Shown here: one piece after another, positions 17,758-24,956 of the stretch
Layout: each line of letters starts with the position of its first letter
Position numbering within the stretch: the stretch's first letter is position 1
From: Paracidovorax citrulli
GTDB lineage: Bacteria; Pseudomonadota; Gammaproteobacteria; Burkholderiales; Burkholderiaceae_C
NCBI RefSeq assembly: GCF_900100305.1
Contig: NZ_FNEY01000003.1
Location: 62,001-126,000, forward strand
Reading direction: 5' to 3'
Length of the DNA: 64,000 nucleotides
Translations under genes and position numbers: made by a program
The notes under the pieces: model-generated
Seen by the model: only the letters and a program-made list of their open reading frames with translations
Told to the model about the DNA's origin: nothing
Database searches by the model: none

Positions 17758-19773
17758 TCACAGCACCCGGATGCGGCCGTTGTCGTTGGCCAGCCAGTTG
17801 CCATCGATCAGGGAATTGAGGGCGCGTTTCACGTCGCGCCGTCGGTTGTCGGACTTGCCCGTCACCACCAGTTGCTCGGCCGCGGCCTCCACAATCTCGG
17901 ATTCGGTCACCACGTCGTCTAGCGCAGCGAGCGCCTTCGCAACGCGCAGCACCAGCTGCTGATGCTCGCCCTTGCCTTCGTTCCGTCGGTTCTCGACCGG
18001 CACCGCTGCGGCAGGCAGCGCCACAGCAGTTGTGATCGCATCCCCGTCCTCATCGATGCCCAAGGTCACAGACTCGAGCCGGAAGGGGTGTTCGTCACCC
18101 TCTCCCTGGCCGTCCTTCATCTTCGTGATCGTTGCGGCCCGGTATTCGCCAGCGCGGGCCACCGAAATCTCGACGTCCAGCGCGCCACGGATCACGGACG
18201 ATCCCCGCATGCCCTTGCTCTCGTCCTTGCCCGTGTGCGCCACCAGCAGCACCATGGCGCCAGTGGCTCGCTGGAGGGCCTTGCAGTGCGCCAGCGCGCG
18301 CCCCATGTCCTCCGCGCTGTTCTCGTTGGCCCCGGGCGTGACCTGGGCCAGCGTGTCCACCACCAGCAGTTCCGGCATCTCGGGCAGCGCGCGCAGCGCC
18401 GCCACCAAGTCGCGAATGTCCTGCCGCTCCATGAAGTTGGGCCCGCCGTCCAAGATGCGGAGGCCGGCCGGCACCACGTCCACGCCGTGGTACTCCCGGT
18501 ACGCCCGCGTCCGCAGACGAAAGCCGCTCGCGCCCTCCGCGCACACGTAGCCGACACCGCACTGCCGGACCTTGCGCCCGCGCCACTCGACACCCCGCGT
18601 GATGGCGTAGACCAGATCCAGCACGAAGAAGGACTTCCCTGACCCCGACGGGCCGTAGATGGCCCCCAGCTCTGCCTGCGGGAGGATGCGCTTCACGATC
18701 CAGCTGAGGGGCTTCCCTTGCTCGAACTCGTCCAGCGTCTGGAACTGGAACCGCAGGGGCTTGCCCAGCTTGGCCATGGCCTCGTGCGCCGTGCCCGCGC
18801 CGGGCGTGCCGGCCGCGACGTCGGTGCCCGACACGTCGTCGAAGTCGTCGGCTGTGGCGGTCCTGCGCAGCTCGCCCTTGGGCTTGGCCTTGATGCAGTG
18901 CTCGCGCCAGAGGTACAGCAGCGCGCGGTCCGGGTCCTGCCGGCGGTGGTCGAGGGCCACCTCCATGGCGTGCGGGCTGGCGGCCAGCAGGCTCAGCACC
19001 TCGTCGTCGGACAGCCCGCACTGGTAGAGCGCCACGGCCGCCGCGTGCAGCTCGCGCGAGCGGTCGCCGCGGGTGTCGCCCTCCAACAGGAAGTCGCGGG
19101 CCGCGTAGGGCAGCTCCAGGTCGGCCAGGGCCGGCAGCAGGAAGTCGTCCAGCAGCTCGGGCATCTCCACGGCCGGCGCCTCGGTGCGCTCGGCGTCGCG
19201 GCCGTACTGCGCGCGCAGGCCTTCCAGCACGCCGGCCGGGGCCGCCGCGAGGGCCACAGGCGCGCCCGGCAGGTGCTGACCCGTGAGGGTGAGGAATCGA
19301 GGCTCGGCGCCGCCGTACACCTCCACGCCCACGGTGTGATTCGTCCAGTCGCTGGCCTCGCCGCGCGCGAAGATGCGCAAGCCCTTGCCGCTCGGGCTAA
19401 CCTCCGTGTAGCTCGCGAGCGCGTCAACGATTTCCTGGGCCCAGTCCGCCACGTGGCCGTCGTGCACGCAGTCGTCCAGGTCCACGCCGACGATGCCATG
19501 GGGTCGGGTCATGACGTACCCGACACCGGCGAAGGAAGGCGCCTCGCGCTCGTAGGTGGACACCGCGGCCCGGAACGTGAACCACCGGTCCGGGTTGGCC
19601 GTAGAGAGGCGGTACTCGGGCACGTCGGCCCGGTGGGGGATCTTGTCGAACTTGCCGCGCTTGGCGTTGAAGGTCGCCCGCCACGGCGCCCAGCGAGGCA
19701 AGGCCTTCAGATCGTCGGGGATGGCGGCGCCGTTGAAGGCCGGCCGCAGCTCTTGGGGTGCGTCTGCCATCAT
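17758..19773 (-). CDS. Phage primase-helicase (PrimPol plus RepA-like ATPase)
   Basis: A 671-residue replication protein. The N-terminal third resembles bifunctional primase/polymerase domains: GVDLDDC at about 96-102, EVSPSGKGLRIF at about 124-135, and GVEVYGG followed by RFLTLTG near 149-165. The C-terminal half is a RecA/RepA-like helicase with Walker A GPSGSGKS at 374-381 and Walker B LLVVDTL near 460, then VAHTGKDESKGMRGSSVIRG. It would unwind and prime phage DNA. The ATG at 19773 overlaps the CII-like stop (ATGATGG); a second ATG is at 19770. Confidence 0.9.
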   Translation of the reverse strand: MMADAPQELRPAFNGAAIPDDLKALPRWAPWRATFNAKRGKFDKIPHRADVPEYRLSTANPDRWFTFRAAVSTYEREAPSFAGVGYVMTRPHGIVGVDLDDCVHDGHVADWAQEIVDALASYTEVSPSGKGLRIFARGEASDWTNHTVGVEVYGGAEPRFLTLTGQHLPGAPVALAAAPAGVLEGLRAQYGRDAERTEAPAVEMPELLDDFLLPALADLELPYAARDFLLEGDTRGDRSRELHAAAVALYQCGLSDDEVLSLLAASPHAMEVALDHRRQDPDRALLYLWREHCIKAKPKGELRRTATADDFDDVSGTDVAAGTPGAGTAHEAMAKLGKPLRFQFQTLDEFEQGKPLSWIVKRILPQAELGAIYGPSGSGKSFFVLDLVYAITRGVEWRGRKVRQCGVGYVCAEGASGFRLRTRAYREYHGVDVVPAGLRILDGGPNFMERQDIRDLVAALRALPEMPELLVVDTLAQVTPGANENSAEDMGRALAHCKALQRATGAMVLLVAHTGKDESKGMRGSSVIRGALDVEISVARAGEYRAATITKMKDGQGEGDEHPFRLESVTLGIDEDGDAITTAVALPAAAVPVENRRNEGKGEHQQLVLRVAKALAALDDVVTESEIVEAAAEQLVVTGKSDNRRRDVKRALNSLIDGNWLANDNGRIRVL

Positions 19774-20243
19774 GGCGCTACCCGCTGTGCCTGCTGATGG
19801 GCCGCGCGCACCGCGCGCAGCACCGAGAGGATCGCCGCAGAGGCCTCGGCCGCCTCGCGCTCCACCTCCCGCAGATCGTTGGCCGACACGCTGCCATCGG
19901 CCATGGCGGCGGCCACCGCGCCCATGACGTCGGCCGACTCCTTGACCATGGCCGACGCGCGCTGCACCAGGTTCGCACCGGTGTCGGCTGGCTGCGGCAG
20001 GGCCACCACCTTCGTGCCGCAGTGCGCGGCGACCGCCTGGGCGTAGGCGTCGGCGTGGTCGCTGCCAACCTCCGCGCACATGGCGGCGATCGCGCAGGCG
20101 TCCACGACGCCCAGCTTGAAGCCGGGCGCGCCGGCCAGCTCCTTGCGCAGCACGTCGGGCGACTTGCCCCGGCGCAGGGCCACGGCCTCACGGCCGCCGG
20201 GGTAGGAATCCACCATCAGGCGGAGAGCATCGAGGGAGTTCAT
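19770..20243 (-). CDS. CII-like phage regulatory protein
   Basis: A 157-residue protein starting MNSLDALRLMVDSYPGGREA. The opening with ALRRGKSPDVLRKELAG and DACAIAAMCAEVGSDHADAY matches the phage CII/CP76 regulatory family (YmfL-like), a helix-turn-helix activator or repressor. The C-terminal half is alanine-rich and helical. It lies in the leftward early operon between the Cro-like gene and the primase-helicase, the expected position of cII. Confidence 0.8.
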   Translation of the reverse strand: MNSLDALRLMVDSYPGGREAVALRRGKSPDVLRKELAGAPGFKLGVVDACAIAAMCAEVGSDHADAYAQAVAAHCGTKVVALPQPADTGANLVQRASAMVKESADVMGAVAAAMADGSVSANDLREVEREAAEASAAILSVLRAVRAAHQQAQRVAP

Positions 20244-20327
20244 ATCCGGGATTCCTCAGAGTTGGATGTCCGCCAGGCCGAAAATTGGAGGTGGCGGGAA
20301 CAGGCGCTGCGCGAGACGATGCGCGGC

Positions 20328-20513
20328 ATGGAAAACGAACAACCCACCCCACACGCCCCTGGCGTCACCATCGAGCACGCCAGCCGCCGCACGAGCCTCG
20401 TGGCCGCCACGGCGGGCCGGCAGCGGTCGCTGCAGGAGGTCGAGACGGCCATCGTCATGCTCTGGGTAGCGGGCGAGCTGCACATCCGCTGCGCGGCCTG
20501 GGGGTTGCGGTGA
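20328..20513 (+). CDS. Small hypothetical ORF in antisense orientation
   Basis: A 61-residue frame starting MENEQPTPHAPG with strongly GC-rich third positions, like the true genes nearby. It runs opposite to the leftward early operon. An in-frame ATG lies nine bases upstream. There is no obvious Shine-Dalgarno sequence. No family is recognised. The opposite-strand frames here are rich in Ser, Arg and Cys and look worse. It could instead be spacer. Confidence 0.35.
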   Translation: MENEQPTPHAPGVTIEHASRRTSLVAATAGRQRSLQEVETAIVMLWVAGELHIRCAAWGLR

Positions 20514-20538
20514 GCGGGGCTGGGGTAGCCCGCGGCGA

Positions 20539-20793
20539 TCACGCAGACTTTCGGGCGAAAGGCCACCACCAGGGCGCACGCTTGGCGGCGGCATGCTCGG
20601 CAGCCGCCGTGAACCCTTCCGCGACGTATCGCGCGGTAGCACGGGTCGGATACCGGAAATCCGGCATGGGCGGCGCGGCGGGAACGGCGCGGGGCGCGTG
20701 GACGGCACGGCACGCTGCCAGCCGGTCGCGCGTGGTGCTGCGCATCCACTCCGGCTCCGACACGGTCGTGGTGGCGCTCGTCCAATCAGCCAT
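20539..20793 (-). CDS. Small hypothetical early protein
   Basis: An 84-residue protein starting MADWTSATTTVSEPEWMRST, ending in an aromatic/basic tail AKRAPWWWPFARKSA. The start overlaps the end of the Cro-like gene by eight bases, as expected in a phage operon. The central part (PMPDFRYPTRATARYVAEGF) looks like a real folded domain but I do not recognise it. It is probably transcribed from the cro promoter. Confidence 0.6.
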   Translation of the reverse strand: MADWTSATTTVSEPEWMRSTTRDRLAACRAVHAPRAVPAAPPMPDFRYPTRATARYVAEGFTAAAEHAAAKRAPWWWPFARKSA

Positions 20794-21031
20794 GGCCCAC
20801 CTCCTGAACGGAGGCGGCCAGTTCGGGCCAAATCAAGTGCCAGTCGTCGGGTCGGAGGTCGCGGCGGGAGACAGCGCCAGAGGTGGCGCGCTCGATGGCG
20901 ACGCAGTACGCCGCATCGGGGGTCGTCCCTCGTGCGCGCCAATTGCTTACCGCTGACTGGCCGATGCCGATGGCTTCAGCCAACTTTCCGACACCGCCGA
21001 CCGTGCTGATAGCCGTCTCAAGAGGGTTCAT
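20786..21031 (-). CDS. Cro-like repressor (YdaS-type)
   Basis: An 81-residue DNA-binding protein starting MNPLETAISTVGGVGKLAEA. The helix-turn-helix KLAEAIGIGQSAVSNWRARG and the following TPDAAYCVAIERATSGAVSR match Cro/YdaS-family proteins. The longer frame with 18 extra residues runs through the operators and is rejected. It is divergent from the CI-like gene with operators between, so it should favour lytic growth by shutting off cI. Confidence 0.85.
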   Translation of the reverse strand: MNPLETAISTVGGVGKLAEAIGIGQSAVSNWRARGTTPDAAYCVAIERATSGAVSRRDLRPDDWHLIWPELAASVQEVGHG

Positions 21032-21110
21032 GTTCGTGATTCCTTTCACGAACGTGATAGTAAATGAACCACCAATGTGATGCAATCCTTTGACAACATC
21101 ACGCCCGTGA
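21028..21110. promoter_or_regulatory. Three CI/Cro operators between cro and cI
   Basis: Copies of the 12-bp palindrome TCACG-NN-CGTGA occur at 21046-21057 (perfect arms) and 21099-21110 (perfect arms, over the cI start). A one-mismatch copy lies at 21028-21039 (over the cro start). The first two in this order are 18 bp apart. The 21046 copy touches the -10 box of the cro promoter. The same perfect site recurs at 23295-23306. Confidence 0.85.
21057..21085 (-). promoter_or_regulatory. Leftward cro (pR-type) promoter
   Basis: On the minus strand TTGCAT (21085-21080) is followed after exactly 17 bp by TACTAT (21062-21057). The 21046 operator starts at the edge of the -10 box, so bound repressor would block RNA polymerase. 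It should drive cro, the small gene, the CII-like gene and the primase-helicase. Confidence 0.7.
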
Positions 21111-21772
21111 AAACCATTGCAGAACGCCTACGGGCAGCGAGAGAACGAGCGGGCCTGACCCAGCCGGCCCTGGCCCAGCGCGCGAACGTCTCCCAAGGGA
21201 CGATCGGAAACATCGAGTCGGGGCTGCGCAAGCGCCCCCGCGACCTACTTGCTATCGCTGCCGCGCTGCATGTGTCCCCGTTGTGGCTTGAGACCGGACA
21301 AGGACCTATGCACGGCGATTCCGATCAGGCCAACGTTTCGACCGCCCCTGCGTCGATGAAGCCGCGCCGCTACCCGGTCATTTCTTCAGTACAGGCGGGC
21401 GAATGGGAGGAGATCGTGGACCAGTTCTCACCGGGGGATGCGGAGGATTGGCAGGACAGCCCTGTGGATCTCGGGCCGAACGGCTTCGTGCTGAAGCTGG
21501 AGGGCAGTTCAATGACCAACCCCGCAGGTGGCAAAGACAACTTCCCAGAGGGTATGTATGTGCACATTCACCCAGGTGTTGAGGCTCAACCTGGGGACTA
21601 TGTGGTGGCAAAGCGTGAAGTAGATAACAAGGCAACATTCAAGAAGCTAGTGCGCGTTGACGGCGAACAGTTTCTTCACGCCATTAATCCAGCGTGGCCA
21701 AAGCCGTACATAAAGCTTGAGCCGGGAGACAGAATTATCGGCAAACTAAAGTTTGCTGGATGGAGTTTTTAA
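21107..21772 (+). CDS. CI/LexA-like prophage repressor
   Basis: A 221-residue repressor. An N-terminal XRE helix-turn-helix (about 2-60, with LTQPALAQRANVSQGTIGNI) is followed by an S24 peptidase domain. The Ala-Gly self-cleavage pair lies in SVQAGEW (about 97-98), the nucleophile Ser135 in EGSSM, and the catalytic lysine in TFKKL (about 179). It would keep the prophage silent and be cleaved after SOS induction. I chose the GTG at 21107 (KTIAERLRAARERAGLTQ) because it begins the domain. ATG 21080 is an alternative; neither has a clear ribosome site, so a leaderless transcript is possible. Confidence 0.92.
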   Translation: MKTIAERLRAARERAGLTQPALAQRANVSQGTIGNIESGLRKRPRDLLAIAAALHVSPLWLETGQGPMHGDSDQANVSTAPASMKPRRYPVISSVQAGEWEEIVDQFSPGDAEDWQDSPVDLGPNGFVLKLEGSSMTNPAGGKDNFPEGMYVHIHPGVEAQPGDYVVAKREVDNKATFKKLVRVDGEQFLHAINPAWPKPYIKLEPGDRIIGKLKFAGWSF

Positions 21773-21783
21773 AGGAGAGAGGG

Positions 21784-22512
21784 ATGAGTAATGACGCATG
21801 GGCGGATGCCTTAGCTGAGGCCGAAAACCCGGATATTAGAGATAAGGGGCTTTGGGCAAGATGCTTTGCCGAAGTCGATGGTGATGAGCCGCGCGCCCGA
21901 GCTGCATACGTTCGAGCAAAGGTGTCAGCAGCTGCGTTGGCACCACCCGCCACGCCAACAAATGCCACCGCCGAACCGGAGGATTTCTTTTGCCCCAATT
22001 GCGGCAGTCCATGCGGGAAGTACGCCGAAAGCTGCCGTGCTTGTCATGCGGTTTTTGGGCCTGATGGATGGAGGCCGCTACCCGAGAAGCCAGTAGTAGT
22101 GACTCCGCTCCGGATGAAAGAAAGTGACTCTGGTAATGAATTCGGTTTCTGCCCGAACTGCACGAAATCAATTCGCATGGATGCCGCGTCTTGCTTTTAC
22201 TGCGACACGGTTTTCGCCGGCATGCTGCGACCAGTGCCCAACAAGCCATCTGCTCCACCGTCGCCGCAAACAGCTACTCATCAATTGGTGAAGACCGCAA
22301 AAAGCAGGGGCGTTTATATAATATTAGGGCTATTCTTTGGACTGCTTGGGATTCACAACTTCTACGCTGGCCGGTTTGCGTATGGTGTAATGCAACTTTT
22401 AATAACCGCCATTCTAGGATGGTTTGTTATTGGAATATTTATCACGGCAATATGGGTGATTATTGAGCTTTTTGCCGTCACGGAAGATGGCGCGGGTGAC
22501 GCTTTCGCCTAA
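21784..22512 (+). CDS. TM2-domain membrane protein with two zinc ribbons
   Basis: A 242-residue protein with a good AGGAGAG ribosome site, 11 bp after the repressor. Two zinc ribbons occupy Cys70/73/84/87 and Cys123/126/137/140, separated by proline-rich linkers. A TM2 domain follows (about 174-230): a first helix GVYIILGLFFGLLGIHNFYA with the family HxFYxGR motif, then a second helix. Base composition is visibly lower in GC than neighbours, which suggests recent acquisition. Its place behind cI means expression in the lysogen. A role in superinfection exclusion or host modification is inference. Confidence 0.8.
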   Translation: MSNDAWADALAEAENPDIRDKGLWARCFAEVDGDEPRARAAYVRAKVSAAALAPPATPTNATAEPEDFFCPNCGSPCGKYAESCRACHAVFGPDGWRPLPEKPVVVTPLRMKESDSGNEFGFCPNCTKSIRMDAASCFYCDTVFAGMLRPVPNKPSAPPSPQTATHQLVKTAKSRGVYIILGLFFGLLGIHNFYAGRFAYGVMQLLITAILGWFVIGIFITAIWVIIELFAVTEDGAGDAFA

Positions 22513-22598
22513 CACCGCACCTAGTACGGCGTCCACGAAGAGCAAGATGCCTGCGCGCAGAATTCCTACACCAACAATCCTAGAGGGGGAACCACCTG

Positions 22599-22682
22599 AT
22601 GAAAGACTGGTCAGTAAAATCACACAAGCCGCCCCGGCCGTTGCCTCCGCCGGCCCCTCCACCACCCCCTCCTAGGAAGTAG
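22599..22682 (+). CDS. 27-residue proline-rich peptide
   Basis: A short frame starting MKDWSVKSHKPPRPLPPP that continues with a proline run and ends with Arg-Lys. A purine-rich GAGGGGGA lies eight bases upstream of the ATG. The TAG stop is only two bases before the next ATG, so translation is probably coupled to the SLATT-like gene. The sequence resembles a polyproline ligand for SH3-like domains, but no function is known. Tiny size keeps confidence moderate. Confidence 0.5.
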   Translation: MKDWSVKSHKPPRPLPPPAPPPPPPRK

Positions 22683-22684
22683 CC

Positions 22685-23158
22685 ATGGACGAGAAAGAAC
22701 AGCACCAGATCTTGATCAACGAGATACGCTATGCCCAGCGGATCACGCAGCGGACTGCGCGCCTTTACCGCCGTGTTGGCACGTTCCTGACGTTCGTCGG
22801 GATCCTGGGAGGCTCCGGCATGGTCGCCTCGCTTTCCTCCAAACTGCCTGATGGGCTAGTCGTGGCAGGTGGCGCGCTGCTCGCCGTGGCTGGCGCTGCC
22901 GCACTCGCAATCCGCCCTCTTGAAAAGGCGATCGTGAACGAGCAGGATTTGAAGAAGTACACCGCGTTGGAAAGCCAGGCTGTGGCCATGGACCTGTCAG
23001 CGCTGAAGCTGGCCCTCAGCAAGGCCCGCGAGACCGACGTGGCCGAGATCGAACTCCTGCGCGATGTCGCCTACAACGATGTGGTGGTCGAATCAGGCCG
23101 CCCTGACATGCGCGCCCCCCTGAACCTCCCTCAGAAGTTCATCGCCGCTCTCGCGTAG
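22685..23158 (+). CDS. Two-helix membrane protein, SLATT-like
   Basis: A 157-residue protein. A charged N-terminal helix (ILINEIRYAQRITQRTARLY) leads into two membrane helices at about 32-50 and 57-76 joined by a short loop (SSKLPDG). A soluble helical C-terminus follows (KYTALESQAVAMDLSALKLA onward). The layout resembles SLATT-domain 2TM effectors, which are linked to nucleotide-sensing anti-phage systems. No sensor or nucleotide cyclase gene is adjacent. It sits last in the cI-linked cassette before a strong terminator, consistent with a lysogen-expressed exclusion gene. The family call is by pattern only. Confidence 0.6.
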   Translation: MDEKEQHQILINEIRYAQRITQRTARLYRRVGTFLTFVGILGGSGMVASLSSKLPDGLVVAGGALLAVAGAAALAIRPLEKAIVNEQDLKKYTALESQAVAMDLSALKLALSKARETDVAEIELLRDVAYNDVVVESGRPDMRAPLNLPQKFIAALA

Positions 23159-23180
23159 GCGTTCCATTTGGCAGACCTAA

Positions 23181-23208
23181 GGCCCGCTCCGTGCGGGCTT
23201 TTTTTTTT
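23181..23208 (+). terminator. Strong intrinsic terminator of cI cassette
   Basis: GGCCCGC-TCCGT-GCGGGCT followed by a run of ten U residues. It closes the rightward lysogenic transcript and isolates it from the early promoter 75 bp further on. Confidence 0.93.
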
Positions 23209-23271
23209 ACGCCCAATCGTTCCATGCCTGCTCCTTCGCCCGGTGGGCGTAGAAGAAATTTTATCGAAATC

Positions 23272-23311
23272 TCACAATCGTGTTGACAAACGCACTCACG
23301 AACGTGATACT
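23272..23311 (+). promoter_or_regulatory. Repressed early rightward promoter
   Basis: TTGACA at 23283-23288 and GATACT at 23306-23311 are 17 bp apart. A perfect CI operator (TCACGAACGTGA, 23295-23306) fills most of the spacer, and a weaker copy (TCACAATCGTGT, 23272-23283) touches the -35 box. Both match the operators at cI/cro 2.2 kb away. This should be the second repressed early promoter, driving the replication and accessory operon. Confidence 0.85.
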
Positions 23312-23698
23312 TCATCCCAACGCAGCACACAAAGCGATGCGCCCCCGGCGAGCGATACGGAAGCCGGTAAAGCCGAAAGGAAGCAGAGGCGGGAGCGGTC
23401 AGCGGTGTGCAGCGGTTGGGGCCCATCCATTGAGAGCAGCCCGGCAGCTCGTTAAAAATCCAGCCAACCCATCACCGCCGACGATGCTTGCGCCGCCCCG
23501 CGCATTCCCCGGCAACGATGGATGAAAGAGCGATGCGGCAGGGGGAAGCCGCCAGCCACCAGGGCAAGTCGCGCGGGCAGTCCGGCCCGTCACCAGTCCG
23601 CCCATGCGCGGTACACGGCGCCAACAACAGGTGAGGCATTCCGGGAGGCCAAGAGCAGCAACGACCGATAGCCCCTCTCACGAGGGGCAAAACACAAG

Positions 23699-23726
23699 CG
23701 CCCTCTGCCGAGGGCGTTTCTGTTTT
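23699..23726 (+). terminator. Terminator-like hairpin in early leader
   Basis: CGCCCTC-TGCC-GAGGGCG followed by TTTCTGTTTT. It follows a second perfect hairpin 10 bp upstream. It would stop early transcription unless the polymerase is modified. Confidence 0.7.
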
Positions 23727-23877
23727 CCAGCCGCGCGCCCCGTCTCCTCCTCCCTCCCTCTCTTCTTGGGGCGCACCACGCGGCTTTTTCTTCCGGCGTC
23801 CTGCTCAGGGCCGCCTCTTCGCCGCGCCGGTCATCCCCGGCACGCCCCTCGGGCAGCGGTCTTTCTACACCCCACCC

Positions 23878-23900
23878 GGCCCGCCACGTGCGGGCCTTTT
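23878..23900 (+). terminator. GGCCCGC/GCGGGCC hairpin before first early gene
   Basis: A 7-bp stem with loop CACGT and four U residues, ending 16 bp before the first early start codon. It is a member of the recurrent hairpin family. Confidence 0.55.
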
Positions 23901-23916
23901 CACATCAGGAGCCCAG

Positions 23917-24084
23917 ATGGTCGCGTTCCGTCTCTACCGCCTCTTTCGGCGCGCCGGCAACAGCCCGTGCACGGCCTACCGCCTCACGCAAGCCGCGCAG
24001 CCCGGCGTCCTCGAATCCGCCATGGCCTACGTCAGCGCCGCAGTGCTCGCCGTTGCTTCGGTGGCTGTCCTCGTCGTGGGGTGA
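23917..24084 (+). CDS. Small membrane protein, first early gene
   Basis: A 55-residue protein with an AGGAGC ribosome site eight bases before its ATG. The N-terminal half is basic (MVAFRLYRLFRRAGNSP). The C-terminal half is a single hydrophobic helix (AMAYVSAAVLAVASVAVLVV). It ends three bases before the next gene. Small early membrane peptides often target host functions, but no family is recognised. Confidence 0.65.
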   Translation: MVAFRLYRLFRRAGNSPCTAYRLTQAAQPGVLESAMAYVSAAVLAVASVAVLVVG

Positions 24085-24087
24085 TCC

Positions 24088-24471
24088 ATGCACTTGGCCC
24101 GCCTTTCCAACGACGAGGTGCTGCGCATCGCGCGGGCCGAGATCAACGACCTGACCAGCACGGCGCTGGAGGTGGAATTGCTCAAGCGCCTGGAGGCGCT
24201 GCTCGATGACACCGACGAGCCGGCCGCCATCTACGACGCCGCCGCGGACCACGACCTCAACGCAGAGAGCATCGCCCAGCTGGGCGCGGCGCTGATCGAC
24301 GGCGCGGAGAACACCGCCGCGCTGCTGCACGTGCTGGCCGACGCCGGCTACGAGAGCCCTGAAGCGCTGAAAACCGGCCTCGCCACGGCGGCGAAGTTCG
24401 CCGCGCTCGCCATCGATGCGGGGGACGTGCTCTCCCGTCTTTCTTCCCTCACCGAAACCGTAACTGCATAG
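24088..24471 (+). CDS. Hypothetical helical early protein
   Basis: A 127-residue acidic, almost entirely helical protein starting MHLARLSNDEVLRIARAEIN. No motif or family recognised. It lies in the tight early operon (three bases after the previous stop, eight before the next start), so it is very likely a real gene. Confidence 0.7.
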   Translation: MHLARLSNDEVLRIARAEINDLTSTALEVELLKRLEALLDDTDEPAAIYDAAADHDLNAESIAQLGAALIDGAENTAALLHVLADAGYESPEALKTGLATAAKFAALAIDAGDVLSRLSSLTETVTA

Positions 24472-24479
24472 GAGCACGC

Positions 24480-24956
24480 ATGTTTCCCGCAACCGTATCC
24501 ATCACCGTCCCCGACGCGGCCGCCCTCACCGCCCTGACCGCATTCCTGGCCGGCGGAGCCGCGCCCACGCCCGCCCCGGCGCCCACCCGCAGCGCGGCCA
24601 AGGAGCCCGCGCAGGCCCCAAAGCCTGCAGCAGCCCCCGCGGCTGCGGGTGGCCAGAGTACTGCGCCGGCGGCGGAGGCCGCTGCGCCCGAGAAGACGGC
24701 CAGCGCACCCAGCCCCGCTGCCGAATCTGCGGCAACCCCTGCGCCAGCCTCGACTGCTGCGACTGACGCACCGCTCACCTACGACAAGGACATCAAGCCG
24801 CTGATCATCCAGCTGGGCAAGGAGCGCGGCCGCGACGCCACGCTGGCGCTGCTGGGCAAGTTCGGCGCCGCCTCCGGGCCGGGCCTCAAGCCCGAGCAGT
24901 TCGGCGAGTTCGTCGAGGGTGCTCGGGCGGCGCTCGCGGAAGGCGCCCTGGCATGA
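24480..24956 (+). CDS. Hypothetical protein with long Ala/Pro linker
   Basis: A 158-residue protein. A short N-terminal beta-like segment (MFPATVSITVPDAAALTALT) is joined by about 65 residues of Ala/Pro-rich linker to a small helical C-terminal domain (YDKDIKPLIIQLGKERGRDA to the end). Such two-part proteins accompany phage recombination genes. The stop overlaps the next start (ATGA), coupling it to the nuclease gene; a partner role is inference. Confidence 0.7.
   Translation: MFPATVSITVPDAAALTALTAFLAGGAAPTPAPAPTRSAAKEPAQAPKPAAAPAAAGGQSTAPAAEAAAPEKTASAPSPAAESAATPAPASTAATDAPLTYDKDIKPLIIQLGKERGRDATLALLGKFGAASGPGLKPEQFGEFVEGARAALAEGALA

Larger units (their letters stand above)
23312..23916 (+). 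other. Long early leader with tandem hairpins, no clear gene
   Basis: About 600 bp of the early transcript before the first ORF I trust. It holds a perfect 7-bp hairpin GCCCCTC-TCAC-GAGGGGC (23671-23688), a terminator at 23699-23726 and another at 23878-23900. Two small frames are possible: 23337-23525 (62 residues) and 23522-23671 (49 residues) overlapping by ATGA. Both lack ribosome sites and resemble no family. The leader probably has a regulatory role, such as antitermination. Confidence 0.5.

Noticed and set aside
23604-24209. 201-residue frame in the early leader
   Set aside because: It runs across two terminator hairpins and the start of two better genes; Arg/Pro/Ser-rich with no motif.
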